Below, one piece after another: positions 16,789-24,575 of a stretch of 64,000 bases of DNA. The translations under genes were made by a program, and so were the position numbers. This stretch comes from Bacteroidota bacterium. Its GTDB lineage: Bacteria > Bacteroidota > Bacteroidia > Chitinophagales > Saprospiraceae. The notes under the pieces are model-generated. The model saw nothing but the letters and a program-made list of their open reading frames with translations, did no database searches and was not told the origin of the DNA. The stretch's first letter is position 1, and every line of letters begins with the position of its first letter. The stretch spans positions 124,001 to 188,000 of the forward strand of contig JAKQHS010000002.1 in assembly GCA_029557915.1 (NCBI GenBank), given 5' to 3'.

Positions 16789-17340
16789 TCAGTCCTCCTG
16801 TTTTTTCTTGTACAATCTGACTTCATTTTTATCCGGATCGGGGTCCCAATCCACCACTACATGCGCTTCGTCCACCGCATCGACGGTGTATCCAATATAA
16901 TCGGCGGAAACGGGGACCTCCCGGTTGAACCGGCGGTCAATCAGCACCAGCAATTCCACCTCCTTGGGACGGCCGAAATGGTTCAGGGCTGTGAGCGCCG
17001 CCTGGATGGTGCGCCCGGTGTACAGGACATCGTCGATGAGCACCACCCGTTGGTCTTCCACCACAAAATCCATTTCGGTCTCATTGGCTTTCAGCGCTTT
17101 ACGCAATCTGAAATCATCCCTGTAAAAGGTGATGTCGAGTTTTCCATACCTGGCCTTATGTCCGGGATTGATCTCGGTGATCAGGGTATAAATCCGGTCT
17201 GACAATTCTACTCCCCTGGGTTGGATTCCAACGAGGCAGGTATTTTCAAAGTGATTGTAATTTTCAATCAGTTGATGGGCCAGGCGCTGCAGAGTAAGGT
17301 TGAACCGGGGAGACTTGAGGATGATGCGGCCACGTTCCAT
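16789..17340 (-). CDS. pyrR: PyrR-type phosphoribosyltransferase / pyrimidine regulator
   Basis: 183 residues with the PRPP loop VVLIDDVLYTGRTIQAAL (about 99-116) and the flexible loop region HKARYGKLDITFYRDD of PyrR. In Bacillus PyrR binds leader RNA and also has uracil phosphoribosyltransferase activity. Here only 39 bp separate its start from the preceding gene's end, and I see no antiterminator/terminator pair, so RNA attenuation of this transcript is not supported by the sequence. An enzymatic or different regulatory role is likely. Coupled to pyrB with a 3-bp gap. Confidence 0.92.
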   Translation of the reverse strand: MERGRIILKSPRFNLTLQRLAHQLIENYNHFENTCLVGIQPRGVELSDRIYTLITEINPGHKARYGKLDITFYRDDFRLRKALKANETEMDFVVEDQRVVLIDDVLYTGRTIQAALTALNHFGRPKEVELLVLIDRRFNREVPVSADYIGYTVDAVDEAHVVVDWDPDPDKNEVRLYKKKQED

Positions 17341-17379
17341 GTCGCGGTAAAATTACTTGAATCCCGACAATAGTCGAAA

Positions 17380-18171
17380 TCATTGTTGCATGAGCGCCCT
17401 TGCATACCGCCTGCCCAGTTCACGCAGCGAAGCGGAATTAAAATGAATACTGTCTCCTTTGCTTTCAAGGCCTTCAGAAGAAACCAGGAATAAGTGAGGG
17501 GACTCCCTGGTTTTTTTCAAAAGGAGCTCATTGACCGGAATATGAAAACCGTGGAATTGATTCCAGGATAAAAATCGGGCCAGTTCGCCCATGAGGATAG
17601 GCAGATCCGCATGACCGCAGGTCTGCCTCATTTTCAGGAAGAGGCTGTCCAAAATCATGGAATAGGATGAAAGGGCAGCTGCATTGGCATTGGATTCACC
17701 CTGGTGCCAGAGGATGCCTTTTATTTCACCATCCTTTTTGGCAATATCCACCTTCCGTTCAAAATTGGTATATAACCGCACTCCCCGGTACAGGGAGTCA
17801 TATAACCAATGTTCCGCCGAACTGCCCCCAACGGCACAGGGAATAAGCCCAATCCGGATGCTGGCCTGGTTAAGCAGGAGCATTTCCTTTGCAAAAGACA
17901 GGCCGCAGTCCAGCCCGGTCCTGGCCGGTTCATAGTAGTGGAGCGGCTCCCGAGCCAGGGCCCATTGGTTTGTCGAATCCAGGTAAAGCACTCCCGGATG
18001 GCTCACCGTGTCCTCGGCTTCGATCAAGCCCCTGCCGGCCATATTCGATTGACCGGCCAGGATATAGATCCACATCGGTTTTTCATGCTTTCCCTCCGTG
18101 GTTACCTTACAGGAGAAGCCTGCTGCCAGAGACAGGATCAATAAAACGGTAGTAAATATTCCTTTCATCAC
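17380..18171 (-). CDS. SGNH-type esterase lipoprotein (SASA / sialate O-acetylesterase domain)
   Basis: 263 residues. A lipoprotein signal ends at Cys21 (AAGFSC). The catalytic nucleophile block AGQSNMAGRG (about 38-47), the middle block HQGESNAN (about 158-165) and the C-terminal GDSIHFNS, carrying the Asp-His pair, fit the SASA/CE6 carbohydrate esterase family. These remove acetyl or related acyl groups from sugars at the cell surface or in the periplasm. It begins only three bases after madM, making it the last gene of the CRTAC1-matB-madL-madM unit. That context raises the possibility that malonyl rather than acetyl esters are cut; this is inference. Confidence 0.85.
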   Translation of the reverse strand: MMKGIFTTVLLILSLAAGFSCKVTTEGKHEKPMWIYILAGQSNMAGRGLIEAEDTVSHPGVLYLDSTNQWALAREPLHYYEPARTGLDCGLSFAKEMLLLNQASIRIGLIPCAVGGSSAEHWLYDSLYRGVRLYTNFERKVDIAKKDGEIKGILWHQGESNANAAALSSYSMILDSLFLKMRQTCGHADLPILMGELARFLSWNQFHGFHIPVNELLLKKTRESPHLFLVSSEGLESKGDSIHFNSASLRELGRRYARALMQQ

Positions 18172-18174
18172 GAA

Positions 18175-18915
18175 TTAAAAATAGAGATTCAGCACCAGGA
18201 AAAACAACGAAGGACAGAGCAGGCAACCCATACCGGTATAAAAAGTCGCGGTCAGGGCTCCATAGGGCACCAGCCTGGGGTCGGTGGCCGCCAGGCCTGC
18301 AGCTACGCCCGAGGTGGTACCAAGCATTCCCCCGTAGATCATGGCTGTCTGAGGATTGTTCAATCCGATCCATTTAGCCACCAAGGGGGTACCGATGGTC
18401 ACCGCAATGGACTTGACCACCCCGGCGGCGATGCTGATCGCGATCACTTCAGAACTCGCCCCCAATGCAGTGCCGGTCACCGGTCCAACGATAAAGGTGC
18501 AAGCCCCGGCGCCGATCGTAGCCAGGCTTACCGCATCCCGGTATCCAAACAATAAGGCACAGGCCGCGCCGGAGAAAAAAGTAAGGATGAGGCCCAGGAA
18601 GATCGATACAAAACCCAACCAGCCTGCTTTCCGGATTTCATCCAGGCTTGCATTCATCGCCGTGGCCACTACGGTAAAATCACGAAGCATGGTACCCCCC
18701 AAAAGCGCAAGTTCGGACATTATGGGGATATCGGCTGCACCATTGGGCCCTCCCGCTATAAAAGCAGCCATAAGGGCCATAAAAATAGCCAAGGCCACGG
18801 TGGGAATCTTGTTCCTGAAAACCTTCTTTGAAATGAGTTCAGCAATCAAAATCAGGATCCCGACGGAGAGAAAGGCTGTGATCAGGCCGTTTTTTATCAG
18901 GATTTGCGGGATCAC
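18175..18915 (-). CDS. madM: Malonate transporter subunit MadM
   Basis: 246 residues, polytopic (about seven to eight helices), matching the larger subunit of the two-component malonate carrier described with the madABCDEFGHKLM cluster of Malonomonas. Segments such as NGLITAFLSVGILILIAELI at the N-terminus, IAGGPNGAADIPIMSELALLGG, and GYRDAVSLATIGAGACTFIV are family-like. The open frame continues upstream for another 109 codons, but that part runs out of frame under madL. The start chosen is GTG at 18915, whose last two bases form the madL stop (GTGA), giving coupled translation and an N-terminus of normal length. Transport is Na+-coupled in the founding system. Confidence 0.85.
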   Translation of the reverse strand: MIPQILIKNGLITAFLSVGILILIAELISKKVFRNKIPTVALAIFMALMAAFIAGGPNGAADIPIMSELALLGGTMLRDFTVVATAMNASLDEIRKAGWLGFVSIFLGLILTFFSGAACALLFGYRDAVSLATIGAGACTFIVGPVTGTALGASSEVIAISIAAGVVKSIAVTIGTPLVAKWIGLNNPQTAMIYGGMLGTTSGVAAGLAATDPRLVPYGALTATFYTGMGCLLCPSLFFLVLNLYF

Positions 18916-19274
18916 CGGGAGGTATTGAATCGTGAAGCCAAAAAGGGGATAAGGATAAAACAAAATGCAGTGGGTAGTATACCTGCCAGGACAGCCAGGT
19001 ATCCACTCGAAAAGGCCATTCTTGCATTTTGAATGGCAGACATGGCCACGACAACAGGTATATACATCCTGCTCCAGAAAGAGATCCCGGACGGAACCTC
19101 CCGGACCAACCATTTTTTGGTAAGCGGCCAGCTTTGAAAGAGGATCAGGAGGATCATTCCAAACCCTACCCCACCCACATTGGATTTTACTTTCATCAGG
19201 CTGGCCAGGCCTTCTCCCATCCACAGGCCGGCCAGGTAACAAAAGGCCAGCAAAGCAACACCGTAAATGGTCAT
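18912..19274 (-). CDS. madL: Malonate transporter subunit MadL
   Basis: 120 residues with about four helices. The opening TIYGVALLAFCYLAGLWMGE, the SNVGGVGFGMILLIL segment and SFWSRMYIPVVVAMSAIQN are characteristic of MadL, the small subunit that works with MadM. ATG at 19274 overlaps the matB stop by four bases and the TGA overlaps the madM GTG start. The strict matB-madL-madM coupling argues that malonate import and activation are made in fixed proportion. No malonate decarboxylase subunits are nearby. Confidence 0.88.
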   Translation of the reverse strand: MTIYGVALLAFCYLAGLWMGEGLASLMKVKSNVGGVGFGMILLILFQSWPLTKKWLVREVPSGISFWSRMYIPVVVAMSAIQNARMAFSSGYLAVLAGILPTAFCFILIPFLASRFNTSR

Positions 19275-20764
19275 GCGGTAAATATAGTTTTTACTTCCTG
19301 TTTCACCACCTTGCCCATCGCATTCCGAGGCAATTCTGCAACGAATCGGTACAACCGGGGCATTTTATATCCCGGCAATTTCTTCAACAGGCTTTCTTTG
19401 ATGGCAGGGATATCCTCTTCACCAAGATGCGGGGATTGAATGGCGGCTGCAATAAGCTCTCCCCATTCTTCATCGGCTATCCCCACCACCGCGGTATCTT
19501 TTACGCCCTCGATAGCCCTCAAGGCTTCTTCGATTTCCAGAGCGGAAATTTTATAACCTCCGGACTTAATAATATCCACCGAATTTCTTCCCAAAATCCG
19601 GAAATACCCATGTTCAACAAGTGCAATATCTCCTGTCCTGAACCATCCGTCTGAGGTAAAGGATTCCCTGGAGGCTGCGGGTTTTTGCCAATATTCTTTA
19701 AAAACGTTGGGCCCCTTGATTTGAATCTCTCCTGGCTGGCCTTCCCGGACCGGCTTGCCCTCTTCATCCATCAGGCGCACTCCCACTCCGGGCAAGGGCA
19801 TGCCCACATAGCCGGCTTTCCGGGCCCCGTGAAGGGGGTTGCTGATCGCCATACCGATTTCCGTCATGCCATAACGTTCCAGCAAGGTATGTCCCGTAAT
19901 GACTTTCCATTGATCCAGCACGGAAACCGGCAAAGCCGCGGAACCCGATACCATCAGCCTGAAACGGCCAAACCGATCCCTGAGTTTTTGTTTAGCCTCC
20001 GGATCCAAACGGTTGAAATATTGGATCAGTTTGTAATATATGGTAGGCACAGCCATAAACAAGGTCAGGTTTTCTTCCAGGATCAAATGAAAAACCCCGG
20101 ATGGATCAAATTCGGGCATAAAATGGACGCAAGCCCCGCTCCATAAGGCGCATCCCACTACATTAATAATCCCGTGAACATGATGCAAGGGAAGAAAACT
20201 GATGATCTGGTCCTCGCTGCTCCATTCCCAGGCTTCAACCAGGGTGGTAATCTGGGAACGAATGTTGGCATGGGTGGATACGACTCCCTTGGGTTTATCC
20301 GTTGTTCCGCTGGTATAAAGGATCATCGCGTCCCTCTGGCCTTCAATCCGCGGAAAGAACGGCTTCAGATCCTGATCTTCCAATACCTTTTCCGTATCCG
20401 TCAGGTTGAGCTGCATACCGGATGCAAGGGGCTGAAGCGACTTTACATATTCCGGAGAACAAATGACCACCTCCGCGCCACTGTCCCGGAGATAATAACG
20501 GACGGCCTCTTCGGGATGGTTCAGGCTTAAAGGTACGGCAACGCCGCCGGCCTGCCATATCCCCCATTGCACAGCGACATAAGCAATACCAGGATTGACC
20601 ATATAGGCAATGCGGGCGCTTCCAAGGTCGTCTTTCCCTCTTAAAAGAAAGGTGGCGACCTTGCCCGCTCTAAGAATCAGTTCATCATAGGTAAACGCTT
20701 TGATCCCTTCCCGGATGGCTACCCTGCCTTTGAATTGAATGGCCTGTTGAATTATAAAAGTCAT
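19271..20764 (-). CDS. matB: Malonyl-CoA synthetase (AMP-binding acyl-CoA ligase)
   Basis: 497 residues of the ANL ligase superfamily; forms malonyl-CoA from malonate, ATP and CoA. The P-loop YTSGTTDKPKG is at 150-160, the adenylate motif ERYGMTEIGM mid-protein, and the hinge/A8 region GRNSVDIIKSGGYKISALEI followed by PRNAMGKVVK at the end. The VDIIKSGGYK form and the SNPLHGAR stretch after YGMTE, whose Arg is placed to meet the second carboxylate of malonate, are typical of MatB and human ACSF3. Adjacent madLM make this assignment much stronger. It follows the CRTAC1 gene by 28 bp. Confidence 0.88.
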   Translation of the reverse strand: MTFIIQQAIQFKGRVAIREGIKAFTYDELILRAGKVATFLLRGKDDLGSARIAYMVNPGIAYVAVQWGIWQAGGVAVPLSLNHPEEAVRYYLRDSGAEVVICSPEYVKSLQPLASGMQLNLTDTEKVLEDQDLKPFFPRIEGQRDAMILYTSGTTDKPKGVVSTHANIRSQITTLVEAWEWSSEDQIISFLPLHHVHGIINVVGCALWSGACVHFMPEFDPSGVFHLILEENLTLFMAVPTIYYKLIQYFNRLDPEAKQKLRDRFGRFRLMVSGSAALPVSVLDQWKVITGHTLLERYGMTEIGMAISNPLHGARKAGYVGMPLPGVGVRLMDEEGKPVREGQPGEIQIKGPNVFKEYWQKPAASRESFTSDGWFRTGDIALVEHGYFRILGRNSVDIIKSGGYKISALEIEEALRAIEGVKDTAVVGIADEEWGELIAAAIQSPHLGEEDIPAIKESLLKKLPGYKMPRLYRFVAELPRNAMGKVVKQEVKTIFTA

Positions 20765-20792
20765 GAGGATTCAAATGAAGCCAGTTTCCTGT

Positions 20793-23700
20793 TTAGTGCA
20801 GGGAGGCCGGGGTGATCACTCTTTCCGATTTAGACTTCATATGGTAAAGGGTGATCCGCGAAACACCGGGACCTGAAACCTGTTTGGAAGAAGACTGTCC
20901 ATTGACTGCGGCGCCGGCACCCCACTCGATTTTCCTCCTGGCTCCTGAGGAAAACTCCATCATACCGGAATATTCTCCGGGTTGGAAGGTAAAGGTCATG
21001 CCCGGCGCCTTGAAAGCCGCAACAGCCAGGGAGTCCAGGTTTCGCATGGCGATGAGCCTTCCCCCTGCTCCCATGCTCAACCGGACCAGGGCTTTGCTGT
21101 CCCCGGGGATATAAATGCCGCTTTCCTGAAAGGGCAGTGATTTAAATCCTCCATGGGTATCGTTGATCAGTACCAGGCCCTGCATGGCATCCGCCCGTCC
21201 CTGGGTAAGTTCGATCCCATAGTCATTGCCGGTGAGTACAAGGTCGAGGAATTCATCTCCATTGATATCCTGGGCCACCATACCATACAACGGGGCAAAC
21301 TGCGCTTCCACAGGAAGGGTGTCAACCCTGAAGTCCCCTTTCCCATCATTGACCAGGAGGACAGAATTCATATTGTTGGCTTTGAGGATCATAGCCCCTT
21401 CCAGCTCCTTGGGTGTAAAAACCTGGTTTACGGTGGCCAGGCCAAAAGAGGTATACGTCTGGAATTTCCTGCGGATCAGAATCAACTGTTTGATCATATC
21501 GTCCCTTCCGTGATAAAAATACTCCCGTTTAACCCCCAGGGTATCCCGCCAATAACAGGAAATGAAAGGATCGAGGCTGCCATTGGAATCAAAATCCTTG
21601 GCATAGATCGTCATGGGTTCATTGGCAGAGCAAGTGAAATAAATATTTTTTCCGTAATTGCCTGCCACATAGTCCATATCTCCGTCGTTGTCAAAATCCC
21701 CGGCCAGCAGGCCGGTCCACCAACCCATGTGCCGGTCCAACGCCGGTGCACTCAGCCGGGAAAGACTTTTACCGTCATTCCTGTATATGGTCACCGGCCC
21801 CCATTCCGTGGCCAACAAAAGATCCGGCCGTCCGTCATTGTCATAGTCAGACCAGAGGGCATCGTTGACTATGCCTGCCTGGCCAAGTCCTGCATTCCAG
21901 GCATCGGGGGCAAGGCTAAACCGGGCTTTTCCGCCGGCCGCTTCGTTGAGCAGTATAAAACTTTTATCCGCCTTCGGATAATATCCCGGCAATACCCTTC
22001 CACCGATAAAAAGGTCCAGGTCTCCGTCCTGGTCAATATCGGCTGCCCTTGCCACCGAAGCGCAGGTCCTGGCCGTTTTAGGGATCGCCAGGGTATCCGG
22101 TGAAAAATTGCCCTTCCCGTCATTGATCAATAACAGGACCTGGAATACGGATGCATCAGACATCAGGTTTTCATAGGAGCCCCTGGCAATCACAAGGTCC
22201 AGGTCGGTATCCCCGTCCGCATCGAACAAAACCAAAGAGGCATCCTCTGCATCCGCATCCGATTCCTTTTTGCTTTGAAGCGCCTTTTTGTTGAATTTCC
22301 CGGATCCGTCCTGTAAATACACCATCTCCTGGTGATTGGCGCTGCCTCCCAGGATAAGATCATCGAGTCCATCGCCGTTGAGATCTCCGACGGCAAGAGG
22401 AGTTCCGAATTGGGACATTTTATGGGGCACCGTTTTCTGGATATTAAAATCAATAAAATCCTTTTCCTCGTGTTTGTAATCCAGTCCAAGAGAGGCCGGT
22501 TTTTCCATACTGAAAAGCCCTTCCGGGGAAGGAGCCAACTGGCCTGAAAAGGGCTGCCCCTCAAAACCATAGGTAAGGAATTGGTCAGCCTGGATATTGC
22601 CGGCGATTTGCCGGCTTCCATCCGGCCATTCGATAGAGATCGAGTCAACGAGGGTGGCTTCTCCCAGGCCAAAATATAAGGTTCGGGATGGTTGTGAAAG
22701 ATAACCCCTGCCGCTTAAGACCAGCCTGCTTTGCATGCCCTTCCCGGTATATACGTTCACCTTCGCACCGATCGCATCAGGATTTGAGGCCGGACCCTTT
22801 AACCGGACCTGAAGAAAATGGGTGGTATTGGTTTTTCGGTCCAGTTCTTCCGTCTGGTTTTTAAAAAGAAAGGGTGGATCATCGATGTTATGGACCACCA
22901 GATCCAGGTCCCCGTCCAGATCGAGGTCGGCATAGGCAGCCCCGTTTGAAAAGGACCTGATGGACAAGCCGCTGGCTCCAGTGATGTCTTCAAAACGGAG
23001 ATCCCCTTTATTCCTGAATAAAAAATTCGGGATTTTTACGATCGGGATCAGGCTTTGCAGATCCATATCGCTGACCAGGTTACTGGCCTCCGCCCGGTAT
23101 TCCCCAAAATCGTGATCGGTGACGTCTTTCGGAAAACCATTGGTGATGAACAGGTCCTCATACCCATCCCGGTCAAAGTCGGCGAACAGGGGAGCCCAAC
23201 TCCACTCCGTTTCATGCACCCCGCTCAGGAAGCCAATTTCGCTGAAAGAAGGCAATCCCGTTTCCGGAACCAGGCCATTGTTGAGTTGCAGGACATTCCG
23301 GGTAAACTGGTATTGATAGCCATACTCCTGGATATACAGGTAATACGAATAATTGGTGGGACCCAGCAGGGTTTTTTTCCGGAGATTGGTATTCGGCAGC
23401 ATTTCAGCGGTAACCACTTCCATCCGGCCGTCGTTGTTGATATCCCCCAGGTCGCTGCCCATGGCGGAAGAGGCCAGGTGCCTGAATATATCCGCCAGGC
23501 GATTGGAGAAAGTCCCGTCCCGGTTATTGATATAAATCAGGTCGTCACTGAGGTAATCGTTTGCCACATAAATATCCGGCCATCCATCCTCATTAAAATC
23601 ATAAATAAGACTGCTGTGGCTGTATCCATGTAAATTCAGGCCCGCTTCATGAGATATTTCGGTGAAGCGAGGATGACCCGAAACCGGATCCGGGTCATTT

Positions 23701-24356
23701 CGATAGAGTTTGTCGCAATTGAGGGCACAATCGTTGTGGACGTCTTTCACGAAGGTACCCGGCCGGGGCCTGTCGATAAAATTAGTCCCTATGAAGAGGT
23801 CCAGATCCCCATCCCGGTCGTAGTCCAGCCATTGGGCATGGGAAGCATGGGAGGTGTCATCCAGGCCATATTCCTCCGCGCTCTCTTTGAATACCGGGAT
23901 TTCGCCCTGGTTTCCCTGATTGATGAACAATAAATTTTTCCGCTGGTCTTTATTCCGGATCAGGGTATTGCATACATAAATATCCTGTTTCCCATCAGCG
24001 TTGACATCAAGTATATTTACCCCGGACGACCATTGGCCCTCCCTCTTCTGCACCCCGGCGGCTTCCGTAATGTCCTTAAATTTAAGATTTCCAAGATTCA
24101 GGTAACACCGGTTACCCACCTGGTTACCCGCAAAATAGAGGTCTTCCAGGCCATCCCCGTTGAGGTCCCCTATGGCCACCCCTGCCCCATTGTAAATAAA
24201 CTCGGTGTTGAGGATATTGAAGGTATCGTATTCCGTAATCTCGTTGACAAAAGTGAGACCCGATGATTCGGGCCGGATGGGTGTAAAAAGGTCGGTTCGG
24301 GTCCTGCAGGCCAGGAACATCAGGAAGCCTGCCAGGCCAAATGGTATCCATTTCAT
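20793..24356 (-). CDS. CRTAC1-family lipoprotein with FG-GAP/VCBS repeats and ASPIC-UnbV domain
   Basis: 1187 residues. The lipoprotein signal ends at Cys17 (LMFLAC), so it is probably outer-membrane or surface anchored. Many calcium-binding-like repeats of the DLNGDGLEDLYFAGN type fill residues 55-500 and 650-1080 and predict beta-propellers. An ASPIC/UnbV module (AIGAKVNVYTGKGM... SISIEWPDGSRQ) lies at about 525-600. Such proteins are common beside SusCD pairs in Bacteroidota; their role is unproven, with surface binding the usual suggestion. A TAnnTTTG box eight bases before the ATG indicates its own, probably leaderless, transcript. First gene of the malonate unit. Confidence 0.9.
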   Translation of the reverse strand: MKWIPFGLAGFLMFLACRTRTDLFTPIRPESSGLTFVNEITEYDTFNILNTEFIYNGAGVAIGDLNGDGLEDLYFAGNQVGNRCYLNLGNLKFKDITEAAGVQKREGQWSSGVNILDVNADGKQDIYVCNTLIRNKDQRKNLLFINQGNQGEIPVFKESAEEYGLDDTSHASHAQWLDYDRDGDLDLFIGTNFIDRPRPGTFVKDVHNDCALNCDKLYRNDPDPVSGHPRFTEISHEAGLNLHGYSHSSLIYDFNEDGWPDIYVANDYLSDDLIYINNRDGTFSNRLADIFRHLASSAMGSDLGDINNDGRMEVVTAEMLPNTNLRKKTLLGPTNYSYYLYIQEYGYQYQFTRNVLQLNNGLVPETGLPSFSEIGFLSGVHETEWSWAPLFADFDRDGYEDLFITNGFPKDVTDHDFGEYRAEASNLVSDMDLQSLIPIVKIPNFLFRNKGDLRFEDITGASGLSIRSFSNGAAYADLDLDGDLDLVVHNIDDPPFLFKNQTEELDRKTNTTHFLQVRLKGPASNPDAIGAKVNVYTGKGMQSRLVLSGRGYLSQPSRTLYFGLGEATLVDSISIEWPDGSRQIAGNIQADQFLTYGFEGQPFSGQLAPSPEGLFSMEKPASLGLDYKHEEKDFIDFNIQKTVPHKMSQFGTPLAVGDLNGDGLDDLILGGSANHQEMVYLQDGSGKFNKKALQSKKESDADAEDASLVLFDADGDTDLDLVIARGSYENLMSDASVFQVLLLINDGKGNFSPDTLAIPKTARTCASVARAADIDQDGDLDLFIGGRVLPGYYPKADKSFILLNEAAGGKARFSLAPDAWNAGLGQAGIVNDALWSDYDNDGRPDLLLATEWGPVTIYRNDGKSLSRLSAPALDRHMGWWTGLLAGDFDNDGDMDYVAGNYGKNIYFTCSANEPMTIYAKDFDSNGSLDPFISCYWRDTLGVKREYFYHGRDDMIKQLILIRRKFQTYTSFGLATVNQVFTPKELEGAMILKANNMNSVLLVNDGKGDFRVDTLPVEAQFAPLYGMVAQDINGDEFLDLVLTGNDYGIELTQGRADAMQGLVLINDTHGGFKSLPFQESGIYIPGDSKALVRLSMGAGGRLIAMRNLDSLAVAAFKAPGMTFTFQPGEYSGMMEFSSGARRKIEWGAGAAVNGQSSSKQVSGPGVSRITLYHMKSKSERVITPASLH

Positions 24357-24364
24357 AATCGTTA

Positions 24365-24372
24365 CAAATCTA
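24365..24372 (-). promoter_or_regulatory. -7 element for the CRTAC1-matB-madLM-esterase unit
   Basis: TAGATTTG on the minus strand matches TAnnTTTG exactly. Only eight bases (TAACGATT) separate it from the ATG at 24356. No clear TTTG -33 element is seen at the expected distance. Confidence 0.55.
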
Positions 24373-24460
24373 CGAATCCCCAGGTATGGGTAATTTAAAG
24401 AAAGCCTAAAAATACCAGCTAAAGCATCGATCTCCTCAGAATATAATCGGAAAGAAGCTC

Positions 24461-24498
24461 AAAAAAAAAGGCCACCGGTTTTAAGCCGATGGCCCTTT
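24461..24498 (-). terminator. Intrinsic terminator of the susC-susD transcript
   Basis: Reading the minus strand, GGCCATCGG (24494-24486) pairs with CCGGTGGCC (24478-24470) with one G-T pair over a short loop, followed by nine T. It lies about 80 bp after the susD stop and separates susCD from the CRTAC1 unit, which has its own -7 box. Confidence 0.8.
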
Positions 24499-24521
24499 TA
24501 CTTGTATTAATGACTAATTAA

Positions 24522-24575
24522 AATCCTACTAATCCTACTAATCCTACTAATCCTACTAATCCTACTAATCCTATC
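24522..24575. repeat. 9-bp tandem repeat at the end of susD
   Basis: Five perfect copies of AATCCTACT followed by one copy with the last bases changed (AATCCTATC). The sixth copy overlaps the susD stop codon at 24574-24576, so the array starts exactly at the 3' end of the gene and sits between the stop and the terminator. Confidence 0.95.

Noticed and set aside
15988-17202. 404-codon open frame on the plus strand
   Set aside because: Antisense to pyrB and pyrR, whose motifs are complete; no recognisable domain.
17341-17379. PyrR-controlled attenuator leader
   Set aside because: Only 39 bases between genes and no mutually exclusive terminator/antiterminator stems.
18175-19242. A 355-residue reading of the MadM frame, or a frameshifted single gene with MadL
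   Set aside because: The upstream part runs out of frame beneath madL; both subunits are complete separate proteins with a GTGA junction.
21153-22103. 316-codon open frame on the plus strand
   Set aside because: Opposite the repetitive FG-GAP part of the CRTAC1 gene; repeated DxDxDG codons produce long mirror frames.
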